Position numbers and translations under genes: made by a program. The notes under the pieces were generated by a model. The model had not been told where the DNA came from, ran no database searches, and worked only from the letters and a program-made list of their open reading frames with translations. DNA of 64,000 bases from JAFAGX01 sp035624215 (GTDB lineage: Bacteria; Acidobacteriota; Terriglobia; Terriglobales; Acidobacteriaceae): assembly GCA_035624215.1 (NCBI GenBank), contig DASPRY010000175.1, forward strand, positions 54,252 to 118,251, in the 5' to 3' direction. Every line of letters begins with the position of its first letter. Positions within the stretch are counted from its first letter, which is position 1. Below, piece after piece: positions 51,721 to 60,154 of this stretch.

Positions 51721-52758
51721 CTATTGTTGCGGAGCTTGATCAGGCGGGAACGCGGACTGCGGACTTTGCGGCTGGGGCTGCGATGGCGCCGGCTGCATTC
51801 CTCCGGGAGACATTTGTGTTCCACCCTGAAATCCAAAAGCGGAGCCTTGGCCGAAGGCGGAGCCCTGCGTTCCGAAAGGTGAATTTTGCGTCCCAGGCTG
51901 GCCTTGCAATCCAGGCTGCATACCTCCCGCCGCCGATTGCAATCCCGGCTGGTTCGGGGTCGTGAGCAAACCGCCGGTATCGCTGCTCGGATCATAGATG
52001 AACTGCCACTGGTAATAATGGTCCTTTTTGTTAAAAACGCGAATTGACTTCTCTTTGCTGAGACTAGCGACGCCAACGATTGGCCCACCTCCGAAAACCT
52101 GATTTCCCTGGCCGGACTGGGTCTGCGTTCCCGGCGTGCTGCCGCCCGGGTTCTGGTCAGTATTTGTTCCTGAATTCGCCTCTGCCGCATCCATTGCCGC
52201 AAGCTGCGAATTGGCGGGAGCTGATCCCTGTGCGCTGTTATTGAGTCCTCCGAAGGAATTGTTCCCGAAGCTATTCCCGCCAAAGGCTGAATTGCCGAAA
52301 CTGCTTCCTCCGAATGCGCCACTGCTCGCGAAGGCTCCGCCGCTCGATTGTGCGCCCGCAGCCAGGCTGGCGACCGAAGTTGCCCCGGCGATGCCCGACC
52401 CGAATGACATCTGTACTTCTCCTAGGTGCAGAAGCTTGAAATCCTTCCCGGTAACCGGATCCTTGTAGCGTTTGCGCAGGAAGCGAATGTTGTTCGTGCT
52501 CTCCAAATCTTCAAGTTTGGTGGGATAGCGACTGAACTTCTTCACGTAATGTTTGATGGCGCGGGAGTATTGCACACCGCGATGTATCAATTCTTCTTCA
52601 CGATCACGCTTTATCTGCTGGGTGATGACAGGAGCCATTGCCGTCATAGCAATGGCCAGCAACGCCACGAAGAGAAGAATGGTGAGCAGGACGTAGCCAT
52701 CTTCGGTGCGGCGCCGGGAGTCGCGAGTCATGGACCGAAAGCGTGGAGAGACTTTCAT
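51721..52758 (-). CDS. Pseudopilin-like type II/IV secretion protein with low-complexity tail
   Basis: 345 residues. ATG at 52758 starts a basic segment, then GYVLLTILLFVALLAIAMTAMAPVITQQIKRDREEELIHRG, a prepilin-type helix with a Gly-Tyr cleavage site. The fifth residue after the cut would be Thr, not Glu. Next come RYPTKLEDLESTNNIRFLRKRYKDPVTGKDFKLL, as in GspG-like minor pseudopilins, and a long Gly/Ser/Asn/Phe tail with FGGSSFG and SAFGQG type repeats (about residues 130-200 and 270-345). It ends the pil operon. Its role could be a minor pilin or priming subunit. Confidence 0.7.
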   Translation of the reverse strand: MKVSPRFRSMTRDSRRRTEDGYVLLTILLFVALLAIAMTAMAPVITQQIKRDREEELIHRGVQYSRAIKHYVKKFSRYPTKLEDLESTNNIRFLRKRYKDPVTGKDFKLLHLGEVQMSFGSGIAGATSVASLAAGAQSSGGAFASSGAFGGSSFGNSAFGGNSFGNNSFGGLNNSAQGSAPANSQLAAMDAAEANSGTNTDQNPGGSTPGTQTQSGQGNQVFGGGPIVGVASLSKEKSIRVFNKKDHYYQWQFIYDPSSDTGGLLTTPNQPGLQSAAGGMQPGLQGQPGTQNSPFGTQGSAFGQGSAFGFQGGTQMSPGGMQPAPSQPQPQSPQSAFPPDQAPQQ

Positions 52759-52762
52759 GGAA

Positions 52763-52860
52763 ATTTTGTAATTTAGCAATTTGCTAAATTGAAATTGGTA
52801 ATTTAATGAATGCAGGCGTCGTCTTCAAATTACCAAATTACCCATTTACCAAATTACGAA
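52763..52860. repeat. Inverted-repeat spacer between the pseudopilin and PilP genes
   Basis: GTAATTTAGCAATTTGCTAAATTG and TTGGTAATTTA at the left, and AAATTACCAAATTACCCATTTACCAAATTACG at the right, are built from degenerate GGTAATTT units in opposite orientation. The gap can fold as a long AT-rich hairpin. No gene is visible. Confidence 0.7.
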
Positions 52861-52869
52861 ATTCTCTTC

Positions 52870-53478
52870 TTAGCCTTGTGTCAAGGGAATGCTCTGCCGG
52901 TTGTTGTTCAGCACGTCCTCGACTTCAACGGACATTGGAGTAATGCGCAAAACCTTGTAGCGGCGGTCGACGATCTCACCTTCGCCCGCAATAAAGACGT
53001 CCTCACCCTGCGAGAGAAAGACCTTCTTCGGTTCCCCGGGTTTACTGGCGAAGCCGTAAAACTTGAGGTTGATCGGCGGCGGAGGCGGCGGGCCCTGGGG
53101 GGTTACCACTTTCTTCTCCACGACCGCGGGAGCTACCGGCTTGGGGATTTCCGCCTGGGCCAGAAAGATGTTTCTTCCATTGCCGTGGTATTTGGTCTTC
53201 TCGCTGACGTCGAGCCAGTCATAGCGCAGGGTCGGATCGATCGAATGCGGCGCGGAGCTCACCTTTCGGCCACTAGCTCTCCCCGCAACCGTTCTGGCTC
53301 GCGGTGCGGCCCGGGCTGTGCGATAGGAGGCAGCGCCTGTTGCGGACGTGGTGCTTGCCGCAGCAGGAACCGGACTTGGTCCGGAGCTGAATAACATTCT
53401 TAACACCAGCAGCGCAGCAATCGCCATCAGCGCAACTGCGGCAATGACCTTATTCCGGTTTTCAGCTCCCACCTTCAT
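52870..53478 (-). CDS. PilP-like pilus assembly protein
   Basis: 202 residues: a short N-terminal membrane helix (VIAAVALMAIAALLVLRMLF), a disordered Ala/Thr/Ser linker and a C-terminal beta domain (about 115-202: INLKFYGFASKPGEPKKVFLSQGEDVFIAGEGEIV) that resembles PilP/GspC domains. PilP links the inner-membrane PilMNO platform with the outer-membrane secretin. It overlaps the pilO stop by one base. No secretin (PilQ) gene lies in this operon. Confidence 0.7.
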   Translation of the reverse strand: MKVGAENRNKVIAAVALMAIAALLVLRMLFSSGPSPVPAAASTTSATGAASYRTARAAPRARTVAGRASGRKVSSAPHSIDPTLRYDWLDVSEKTKYHGNGRNIFLAQAEIPKPVAPAVVEKKVVTPQGPPPPPPINLKFYGFASKPGEPKKVFLSQGEDVFIAGEGEIVDRRYKVLRITPMSVEVEDVLNNNRQSIPLTQG

Positions 53479-54020
53479 TACGCCGCACCGGTCCTCAAAT
53501 AAGTCTCCATCTTCATCTGGAGCCTGACAATGCCCCCTTGTTCGCCTCCGAGTTCGACGCTGTCAACCAGAAAAAACGTGGGCGCGCGCTCCAGAGAGTT
53601 GATGAAGCGCACCAACTGCAGATAGTCGCCGGCAAGATCAGCTTCAACTTCGACGCGACGCAACCCGAGAAGCTCGGGATCTTTCATCGAATATTTGAAG
53701 CTTCCTACCTTCACGCCGTTTTCAGCGGCGAGCTTTCCCAGGCTTTCTGAAATTGTGGAATCCTCGGCGGGAAAGCGATTCTTGTAGAACTCATCGATCT
53801 GCTGCTTGGCAACCGGAACTTTCTTGTCCAGCCCGCGGAGCGGGACGACTTCATGCGTTTTCTGCTGCAGTTCCTGCCAAAGCTGCTGCAGTTGCGCCTG
53901 TCGTGCGGTCTCGGAACCGATCAGCGGCGAGAAGTACACGACGATGGCTGCAACATCGACCAGCGCCATGGTGGCCAGCACAATCTTGATTTTGCGTCGT
54001 GTTTCCCGCAGATCCGGCAT
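53478..54020 (-). CDS. pilO: Type IV pilus inner-membrane protein PilO
   Basis: 180 residues: one N-terminal membrane helix (IVLATMALVDVAAIVVYFSPLIG), a coiled coil (about 40-80), then a ferredoxin-like fold (SLGKLAAENGVKVGSFKYSMK, VEADLAGDYLQLVRFINSLERAPTFFLV). Typical PilO size and order after PilN. It shares one base with both neighbouring genes. Confidence 0.85.
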   Translation of the reverse strand: MPDLRETRRKIKIVLATMALVDVAAIVVYFSPLIGSETARQAQLQQLWQELQQKTHEVVPLRGLDKKVPVAKQQIDEFYKNRFPAEDSTISESLGKLAAENGVKVGSFKYSMKDPELLGLRRVEVEADLAGDYLQLVRFINSLERAPTFFLVDSVELGGEQGGIVRLQMKMETYLRTGAA

Positions 54021-54628
54021 TAGGGTGCGCCCCCTTCCGCAGTCTGGGTTTCGAGTTCTGGCACATACAGGGCGCTGATGTCGAATTTCACCGTGTCTCC
54101 CTGACTTGCGTTCCCACCGCCTTCAGCGCTCTCCTGCTGGATCTCAGTTTCGCGGAAATGCTTCGACGCTTCCATTTTGCGTACCAGCTCCAGCGCGCGC
54201 TCCCGCGAATCTCCCGCTACTACCAGTTTAATAGCCAACTCGTTGTTGTCGGCCAGTTCCGGATGGATCGAGACCAAATGAACACGAGGTGGCATTACAT
54301 CCTCTAAGTTTTCAAACACACGGGTCCAGGAAAACGCCTTGCGATAAAAAAGATCATTGAGGAACTGCGACCGGTCGCGGGTGTTGGCATTTTGCGGCAA
54401 GTTCATGAGCGCTTGGGCATCGGCTTTTTCTTTGTCGCGTGCCGCGATCTGCTGCTCGTATTCACCGATCAAAATTCGATCTTTCCTTGCCCCCAGCCAG
54501 GCGACGAATGTGAAATAAAGCAAAGCGAGGGTCAGAAGGCCGAGCGCCGCCATAGCGCCGCCCCACTGAAGCCAGAAGCGGCGCGCATCCTGATATGGCT
54601 GGGTCGCAAGATTGATTTCAAGACGCAT
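54020..54628 (-). CDS. pilN: Type IV pilus inner-membrane protein PilN
   Basis: 202 residues. N-terminus MRLEINLATQPYQDARRFW holds the PilM-binding INLA motif, followed by a membrane helix (GGAMAALGLLTLALLYFTFVAW) and a coiled coil, then a ferredoxin-like fold (LEDVMPPRVHLVSIHPE). It starts directly after the pilM stop. PilM binds the N-terminal motif on the cytoplasmic face. Confidence 0.88.
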   Translation of the reverse strand: MRLEINLATQPYQDARRFWLQWGGAMAALGLLTLALLYFTFVAWLGARKDRILIGEYEQQIAARDKEKADAQALMNLPQNANTRDRSQFLNDLFYRKAFSWTRVFENLEDVMPPRVHLVSIHPELADNNELAIKLVVAGDSRERALELVRKMEASKHFRETEIQQESAEGGGNASQGDTVKFDISALYVPELETQTAEGGAP

Positions 54629-55510
54629 TTAAGAAAGCAGAGCTCCTACAACTCCAGCCATTCTCCATTTTGGGACAGAACCGAAGCTCGATCCCAGCTG
54701 CGACGAACTGACCAGTTCCTGCACGGCCACTCCGGTATGTGCGTTCAGCGCGGGAAGGGCAGCGGAATCGGAGAGGCCAGCTACAAAAATCCGCTCCAAA
54801 TTCAGGTGGTACGTATCCTGAAAGAAAACGATGGAGGGGTAAACCTCCTCGCCCAATTGTTCTCCCGTAATCTTGTTCCCCCAGGCATTCTCCAAAGTAC
54901 GAAACAAAAGAAGCTGTTGTCCTTGCAGAATGGCAATGCTGGCGGTGCGCGCATCGACCTTGACCACCATGGCCGGCTTTTCCGCCTGAGTTGCCCCGAG
55001 AGCCGCCAACATAGAGGGCAAGACCACGCCGGGTGTGTAGCCGGCTTCATGAAACGCGGACTCGTAATCTTCAATCACGCTGGTCAAGGCGACGGCAGCA
55101 ATTACCCGCAGGCCGCCGGTAGCAGTCTGTGTGTGGTAGGAAACCTTGGCCTTCTCCACGTCGAAGGGCAACGATTTCTTCAGCCGGAAGCGGACGACAC
55201 CCTCAGCCTCCAGGCGATTCGTGGGAAGGGTCTCGAAATCGAGCAAAGTTACGCGTATAGCGGTATCCGGGAGCACCGCAATTACGTCGCGGGACCGGCC
55301 GCTGATCGCACCTAAGGTTTCGCGAATTGCCTTGGAAACCCCACTGCGGTCACGCAAGTTAGCTTCAGTCAGGTCGGGAACCAGGCTTCCGGGCGACAAT
55401 TCGCCGGCCGCGCACATCTCGATCCTGTCCCCGCGTTCGGACACTCGTCCTGCCAGGACGCGGTCGGCGGCAACTTCGCAGGCCAGCTTGGGCTTGGATG
55501 GGGAGGCCAT
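54629..55510 (-). CDS. pilM: Type IV pilus assembly ATPase-like protein PilM
   Basis: About 293 residues of the actin-like ASKHA family. The phosphate loops are partly visible (CEVAADRVLAGRV, VLPDTAIRVTLLDFETLP) and the middle AALGATQAEKPAMVVKVDARTASIAILQGQQLLLFRTLE matches the second lobe. The C-terminus is shorter than standard PilM proteins. PilM binds PilN and couples the cytoplasmic motors to the periplasmic PilNO. ATG at 55510 is used; a TTG four codons upstream is weaker. Confidence 0.82.
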   Translation of the reverse strand: MASPSKPKLACEVAADRVLAGRVSERGDRIEMCAAGELSPGSLVPDLTEANLRDRSGVSKAIRETLGAISGRSRDVIAVLPDTAIRVTLLDFETLPTNRLEAEGVVRFRLKKSLPFDVEKAKVSYHTQTATGGLRVIAAVALTSVIEDYESAFHEAGYTPGVVLPSMLAALGATQAEKPAMVVKVDARTASIAILQGQQLLLFRTLENAWGNKITGEQLGEEVYPSIVFFQDTYHLNLERIFVAGLSDSAALPALNAHTGVAVQELVSSSQLGSSFGSVPKWRMAGVVGALLS

Positions 55511-55597
55511 TTTAAACACCAATCCCTACTCTTATAGAACGCTGGAATCTGGAGATTTGCAATATCTGGAAGGGCACTTAAGCTACTGACCCAACGC

Positions 55598-57280
55598 CTA
55601 GCGATTGCTCTCAATAAAGGTAACTTTGTTGATCTCCTTGAGCGTAGTCAGCCCAAATCTAACTCTGTCCAGCGCGGATTCACGCAGGAACCGCATACCC
55701 TCCTCGCGGGCGGCGCGGCGGATTTCTGAAGTGGGTTTTTTCAGCAGGATCATTTCGCGGATGCGGTCACTTAAATCCAGCAGTTCATGAATCGCGGTGC
55801 GGCCGCGGAAACCTGTACCAGCACACTCGATGCAGCCCTGTCCTTCATAAAATGGCACCTTCGACCACTGCTCGTGATCGAGGCCACTGGCCTCCAGGGT
55901 TTCTGCGTCGTAATGCACCTGCGTGCGGCACGATTCACAGATCAAGCGAACCAAGCGTTGCGCCAGGATGCAATTCAAGGCGGAAACGAAGTTGTAAGGT
56001 TCGACTCCCATGTTCAGGAAGCGCCCAATCACGTCTACAACGTTATTGGCGTGGACGGTGGTGAAAACCAGGTGTCCCGTGAGGGCCGACTGGATGGCGA
56101 TCTGGGCGGTTTCCGTGTCGCGAATTTCGCCCACCATGATCTTGTCGGGATCGTGCCGCAGAATCGAACGCAAGCCGCGGGCAAAGGTCAGACCTTTTTT
56201 CTCATTAACCGGAATCTGCGTAATGCCGCGAATCTGATACTCGACGGGATCTTCAATAGTGATGATCTTGTCTTCGTCCGTCTTGATCTCATTCACCGCC
56301 GCATAAAGAGTGGTGGTCTTGCCGCTGCCGGTAGGACCGGTCACCAGCACCATGCCATAGGGTTCCTTGATGTAGCGGCGGAATTTGCGCAAATCTTCAT
56401 CGTCGAAGCCGACAACGTCGAGCGTGAGCTTGTGGAACTTCTCGCTCATCGATTCTTTGTCGAGCACGCGCAACACCGCGTCCTCGCCGTGAATGGACGG
56501 CATGACCGAAACCCGGAAATCGATGGGACGTTCGGGAGTGCCGTACTTCACGCGGAAGCGGCCGTCCTGCGGCACCCGGCGTTCCGAGATGTCCAGCTCA
56601 CTCATGACCTTGATGCGGGAGATGATGGTCGAGTGGTGCTCTTTGGCGATCGGCGGCATGGCCTGGGTCAACACGCCGTCAATTCGGAACTTGATGCACA
56701 CCGAGTCGTCGCGGGTTTCGATGTGAATGTCGCTGGCGCGGCGTTGTAATGCGGTGAAAATTGTCGTGTCCACCAGCCGGATAATCGGGCTTATGTCGCC
56801 CTGGGCGGTGAGGCGATCGATGCTGATGCTTTCGTCCGTGCCGGTTTCGTCTTCCCGAATCACATCCAGCGCAAAGCCTTCGCTGGCGTCTTCCAGCACG
56901 CGCTTGGATTGCTCGGTTTTTTTGAGAATCTCGCTGATCTGTCCGAGAGTGGAAACTTTGGTGATGATGCGCTTGCCCAGGAGCAGGCTGATCTCGTCGA
57001 TCATCATCAACTGGCTGGGATCGGCGATGGCAATGGCGAGCCGGCCGTCCTGGGTCTCTTCCAACGGCACGAAGTTGTAGCGGAACATCAGGTGGACAGG
57101 AATCTTCTTAAACAGTTCGTGATGCAGCTGGAAATTGTGCAGGTCCACAAATTGGCAACGATAACGCCGCGCTATATCCTGCGCTTTTTCCAGCTCCTGG
57201 TTCTGGACTCCGGCGACGACACGACCACCGTTGCCGCCGCCAGCCAGTGTAGCCTTGTTGTCTGGTACAGTTGCCATCAA
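55598..57280 (-). CDS. pilB: Type IV pilus extension ATPase PilB/GspE
   Basis: 560 residues. N-terminal GspE_N domain (about 25-160), then the ATPase: ASDIHIETR, Walker A VTGPTGSGKTTTLY, Asp box, Walker B region MVGEIRDTETAQIAIQSALTGH, and His box HLVFTTVHANN. A zinc-binding tetracysteine motif is seen as CESCRTQ and CIECAGTG. It powers pilin polymerisation. ATG at 57280 or 57277. No PilT retraction ATPase is in this window. Confidence 0.93.
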   Translation of the reverse strand: MMATVPDNKATLAGGGNGGRVVAGVQNQELEKAQDIARRYRCQFVDLHNFQLHHELFKKIPVHLMFRYNFVPLEETQDGRLAIAIADPSQLMMIDEISLLLGKRIITKVSTLGQISEILKKTEQSKRVLEDASEGFALDVIREDETGTDESISIDRLTAQGDISPIIRLVDTTIFTALQRRASDIHIETRDDSVCIKFRIDGVLTQAMPPIAKEHHSTIISRIKVMSELDISERRVPQDGRFRVKYGTPERPIDFRVSVMPSIHGEDAVLRVLDKESMSEKFHKLTLDVVGFDDEDLRKFRRYIKEPYGMVLVTGPTGSGKTTTLYAAVNEIKTDEDKIITIEDPVEYQIRGITQIPVNEKKGLTFARGLRSILRHDPDKIMVGEIRDTETAQIAIQSALTGHLVFTTVHANNVVDVIGRFLNMGVEPYNFVSALNCILAQRLVRLICESCRTQVHYDAETLEASGLDHEQWSKVPFYEGQGCIECAGTGFRGRTAIHELLDLSDRIREMILLKKPTSEIRRAAREEGMRFLRESALDRVRFGLTTLKEINKVTFIESNR

Positions 57281-57329
57281 GAACCCTTCTGCTTCACCCT
57301 AACACTGTCCAAAAAAGAAATCTGTGCGA

Positions 57330-58535
57330 CTAATGGATGCTCGATCCTAAGGTGAAGATCGGCAGATACAACGAGATCAGTATCCCGCCCACAAACACGG
57401 CCATGATTACCAGAATCACCGGCTCGATCAGGGCCATGGCTGCACCCAACGCCGTCTGCACGTCCTCCTCGTAAAACTCTGCGACCGAATTCAGCATCGC
57501 GGGAAGAGCTCCGGTGGACTCGCCGACTTCGATCATTTCCACCGAGAGATCGGGAAACATATTCTGTTGCTCAAGGCTCTTCGCCAATGCCTGGCCTTCG
57601 CGAACATGGACGGAGGCGTTCTTAATCCCATTCAGGATTCGCCGGCTGCTCATGGAAGCGCCTGCAGTCTCCAAAGAAGGCACCAGGGGCATGCCTCCGG
57701 CAAGCAGCGTAGAAAGCATGCGCGAGAAATTTGCCACCTGATACTTCAGCCACACGTCGCCGAGGACCGGCATTTTCAAAATGCCGCGATCCACCGCTTC
57801 CGCCCCGCGATCAGTTCTTTTCCATTGCCAAAGCGAAAGTGCAGCGACGATCAATAGCACCACAGCGATTGGAGCATATCTTTGCGCGTGCGTCCCGACA
57901 TTCAGCATGATCAGCGTGATGGCCGGCAACTGCGCCTCCATGTCCTGGTAGAGCTTGGCAAACTGCGGCACCACGTAAGTGACTAGGAAAATTAGCATCG
58001 TGAATACAACGGTCACCAGCAGCGCCGGGTAAACCATCGACACAGCCAGCTTTTTCTTGAACGTCAGGGCCATCCGTTGGAAGGCAATGTAACGGGACAA
58101 GACCTCTTCCATGTTGCCGCTCTTCTCGCCTGCCATCAACGTGGTGGTATAGATCTTCGGGAAAGCGCCTTGCGCCGCAAAAGCGTCTGAAAGAAGCTCG
58201 CCACCCTTGACCCGATCGCGAACGTTTTGCAGCAAGGCTTGCAGGTACTTGTTTCTTTGGCGCTTGATTAGCAAATCCAGGGATTGAAGTATGGGAAGCC
58301 CCGCCCTGATAAGGGTCAAGAACTGCTGATTGAAGATCAGGAACTGGCTTTGCTTGACCTTGCCTCGCCGCCGAAAGGAGAGGTCACCCGACAGAACCCC
58401 GCGGGGCTTAACCCAATAAACTAGAAACCCTTGCTGCACGAAGCGGTCGCGCACTTCGGCCTCGGAATAGCCGTTTTCGACCTGCTCGAGCAGATGTCCC
58501 CGCTCATCAGCAACTTTGATCAGGAATTCCGCCAT
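57330..58535 (-). CDS. pilC: Type IV pilus inner-membrane platform protein PilC/GspF
   Basis: 401 residues: two repeats of the GspF domain (about 70-190 and 270-395), each with membrane helices. Landmarks: FLIFNQQFLTLIRAGLPILQSLD, KIYTTTLMAGEKSGNMEEVLSR and LSTLLAGGMPLVPSLETAG with SVEMIEVGESTGALPAMLNSVAEFYEEDVQTAL. ATG at 58535 precedes MAEFLIKV; an earlier TTG/GTG is not needed. Recruited to the base with PilB. Confidence 0.93.
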   Translation of the reverse strand: MAEFLIKVADERGHLLEQVENGYSEAEVRDRFVQQGFLVYWVKPRGVLSGDLSFRRRGKVKQSQFLIFNQQFLTLIRAGLPILQSLDLLIKRQRNKYLQALLQNVRDRVKGGELLSDAFAAQGAFPKIYTTTLMAGEKSGNMEEVLSRYIAFQRMALTFKKKLAVSMVYPALLVTVVFTMLIFLVTYVVPQFAKLYQDMEAQLPAITLIMLNVGTHAQRYAPIAVVLLIVAALSLWQWKRTDRGAEAVDRGILKMPVLGDVWLKYQVANFSRMLSTLLAGGMPLVPSLETAGASMSSRRILNGIKNASVHVREGQALAKSLEQQNMFPDLSVEMIEVGESTGALPAMLNSVAEFYEEDVQTALGAAMALIEPVILVIMAVFVGGILISLYLPIFTLGSSIH

Positions 58536-58618
58536 CGGTAATCGGTTACCCTGCTTCCCACCCAAGTCTAACATTCAGAACAGTGAATGCCTTGTTAAAT
58601 GGCAGTCCCGCCATTCCG

Positions 58619-58653
58619 TGAGTAATCTAGGCTTGCCAAACGCTCATTACTCA
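58619..58653. other. Inverted repeat between pilC and lolA
   Basis: TGAGTAAT at 58619-58626 and ATTACTCA at 58646-58653 are exact complements separated by 19 bases in the 149-base gap. It could be an operator or hairpin; there is no T-run. Confidence 0.35.
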
Positions 58654-58684
58654 ACCAACGTAATGAAAACGAAGGAGTTTCCGC

Positions 58685-59347
58685 CTACTGTCCAAAGTTC
58701 TCGTCGATCACCTCAACACCGGGTGGAGGTGCAAACTCGAAGCGTTGGTCGGTGACATGTGCATTCTCCTGGGAGTCGCTGAAACGGTACTCCGTGGTTG
58801 CCCCATCGGCCTCCTGAATTACGATGCGCCTGATCCAGTTCTCCGGCGTGACTTCCAGGAGAACCTGATTTACGCGGTCCGCCATTGCCTTCGGTACACC
58901 TCGGAGCACAACATCCTCGGAAACCAGAGGCGCGACATCGGAAGCCAGAGACAACCCACGTAACTCCTTTTCCAGCCGTGTCTTCCCGAGCAAGAGGGCC
59001 AGCGGCGAGCGCAAATCATCCAGTTTGCTCACTGAGGTTTTTCGCACTTGGCGCTCGCCGGGAATGTAGAACCAGGCCTCCTTGCCGTCGCTCACGAAAA
59101 GCTTTGCCCTAGGAGAACGGTATTCCCATCGCATCTTGCCGGGTTTTTTCAGCCATAGAGTTCCGGATTCGGTGCGTTCACTCCCGGCCCCGGAATAGAT
59201 TTCTGTAAATTCGCACTCGAGCGTGCGCAGATGGTTGTAGTGGCGATCAACGGCGTCCGCGATGGCGTGTACGTCGCTTGAAACGGCGAGCGCACGCGTG
59301 GCAACTAGAATCAGCATGCACGAAATTATGAAGGGATTCGGTTTCAC
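58685..59347 (-). CDS. lolA: Outer-membrane lipoprotein carrier LolA-like protein
   Basis: 220 residues with signal peptide (FIISCMLILVATRALA). LolA carries lipoproteins through the periplasm from the LolCDE machine to LolB. The half-barrel signature reads LRTLECEFTEIYSGAG, GTLWLKKPGKMRWEYRSP and AKLFVSDGKEAWFYIPGERQV. Distant LolA relatives exist, so a wider outer-membrane role is possible. ATG at 59347. It is in the same strand run as the ABC exporter and pil genes. Confidence 0.8.
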   Translation of the reverse strand: MKPNPFIISCMLILVATRALAVSSDVHAIADAVDRHYNHLRTLECEFTEIYSGAGSERTESGTLWLKKPGKMRWEYRSPRAKLFVSDGKEAWFYIPGERQVRKTSVSKLDDLRSPLALLLGKTRLEKELRGLSLASDVAPLVSEDVVLRGVPKAMADRVNQVLLEVTPENWIRRIVIQEADGATTEYRFSDSQENAHVTDQRFEFAPPPGVEVIDENFGQ

Positions 59348-59374
59348 AAATCGCCAGGGAGGGGTGTCGTTCGC

Positions 59375-60133
59375 TTATTTTACTCGTTCCACACACTTGC
59401 TGCTGGTCTCGGCCATGTAAATCGAATATTGATGCTCCCCGCCAATCTTGGTTAGCCATTTCCTGCTTATCAATAACTGCTCTAGCAGCGGATTGTGATA
59501 CAGCACGACCACTGGCTGGTGCTTTTCAACAAGAGAGTGCTCCAAGTTCGCAAGTAAAGCATCTAGTCGGGCTTCTGGCAGCGGATTAAACAGATAGAGT
59601 ACCAACGGCTCTGGCGGAAAAACGAATTCGCGAGCATCGCCGCACACCGACTCGATCGCGAAGCAACGTTGGGAATCGCTGCGGTACTTGCCTATATTAG
59701 CCTCCGCAATTCGGTGCAGTTCCGGCAATAGCTCGATGCCAATAACCTTGCGAAAGGGATAATCGGTCGCCATGAGCAGAGCGCGTCCTTTGCCCGAGCC
59801 GATGTCCACGAACACAAACTTTCCGAAATCAATTTCCAACTTTCCCACCATCTCGTGAAATAAAGACGGATCAGTTGGCTGATATGGCGAGTGAAGAAGT
59901 CCCAGCACGCGATCACGCCAGCCCACGCTCGCACTGGTCGTGTCCACGCGGTGGTCCCAGTCAAAATCGACGTCACCATAGCGCTGCCGCCGCCGGTCTG
60001 GCATCGATTCCCGTAAGAATTGCCATAGAACTGCCATCGACTTGTACAGAGCAGCAGCTATACCGCTGTGGTCAGTCTCATCGTGGAACCACTGAAGGAA
60101 ACTTGTGCCGAGATTGGGGAAGGGTTGAGGCAA
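59375..60133 (-). CDS. Class I SAM-dependent methyltransferase of unknown substrate
   Basis: 252 residues. Motif I is visible in FVFVDIGSGKGRALLMATDYP, with the acidic residue after strand two in VIGIELLPELHRIAEANI and a motif like VLYLFNPLPEARL later. An N-terminal helical extension (about 95 residues) is rich in Trp and Arg. Not one of the tRNA or rRNA methylase families I can name. ATG at 60133. It lies 27 bases before lolA and 21 after the TPR gene. Confidence 0.7.
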   Translation of the reverse strand: MPQPFPNLGTSFLQWFHDETDHSGIAAALYKSMAVLWQFLRESMPDRRRQRYGDVDFDWDHRVDTTSASVGWRDRVLGLLHSPYQPTDPSLFHEMVGKLEIDFGKFVFVDIGSGKGRALLMATDYPFRKVIGIELLPELHRIAEANIGKYRSDSQRCFAIESVCGDAREFVFPPEPLVLYLFNPLPEARLDALLANLEHSLVEKHQPVVVLYHNPLLEQLLISRKWLTKIGGEHQYSIYMAETSSKCVERVK

Positions 60134-60154
60134 GGCCAGTAGCTCCCTTGCACG

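Noticed and set aside
55787..56749. Long frame antisense to pilB
   Set aside because: pilB carries intact Walker and zinc motifs; the antisense translation matches nothing.
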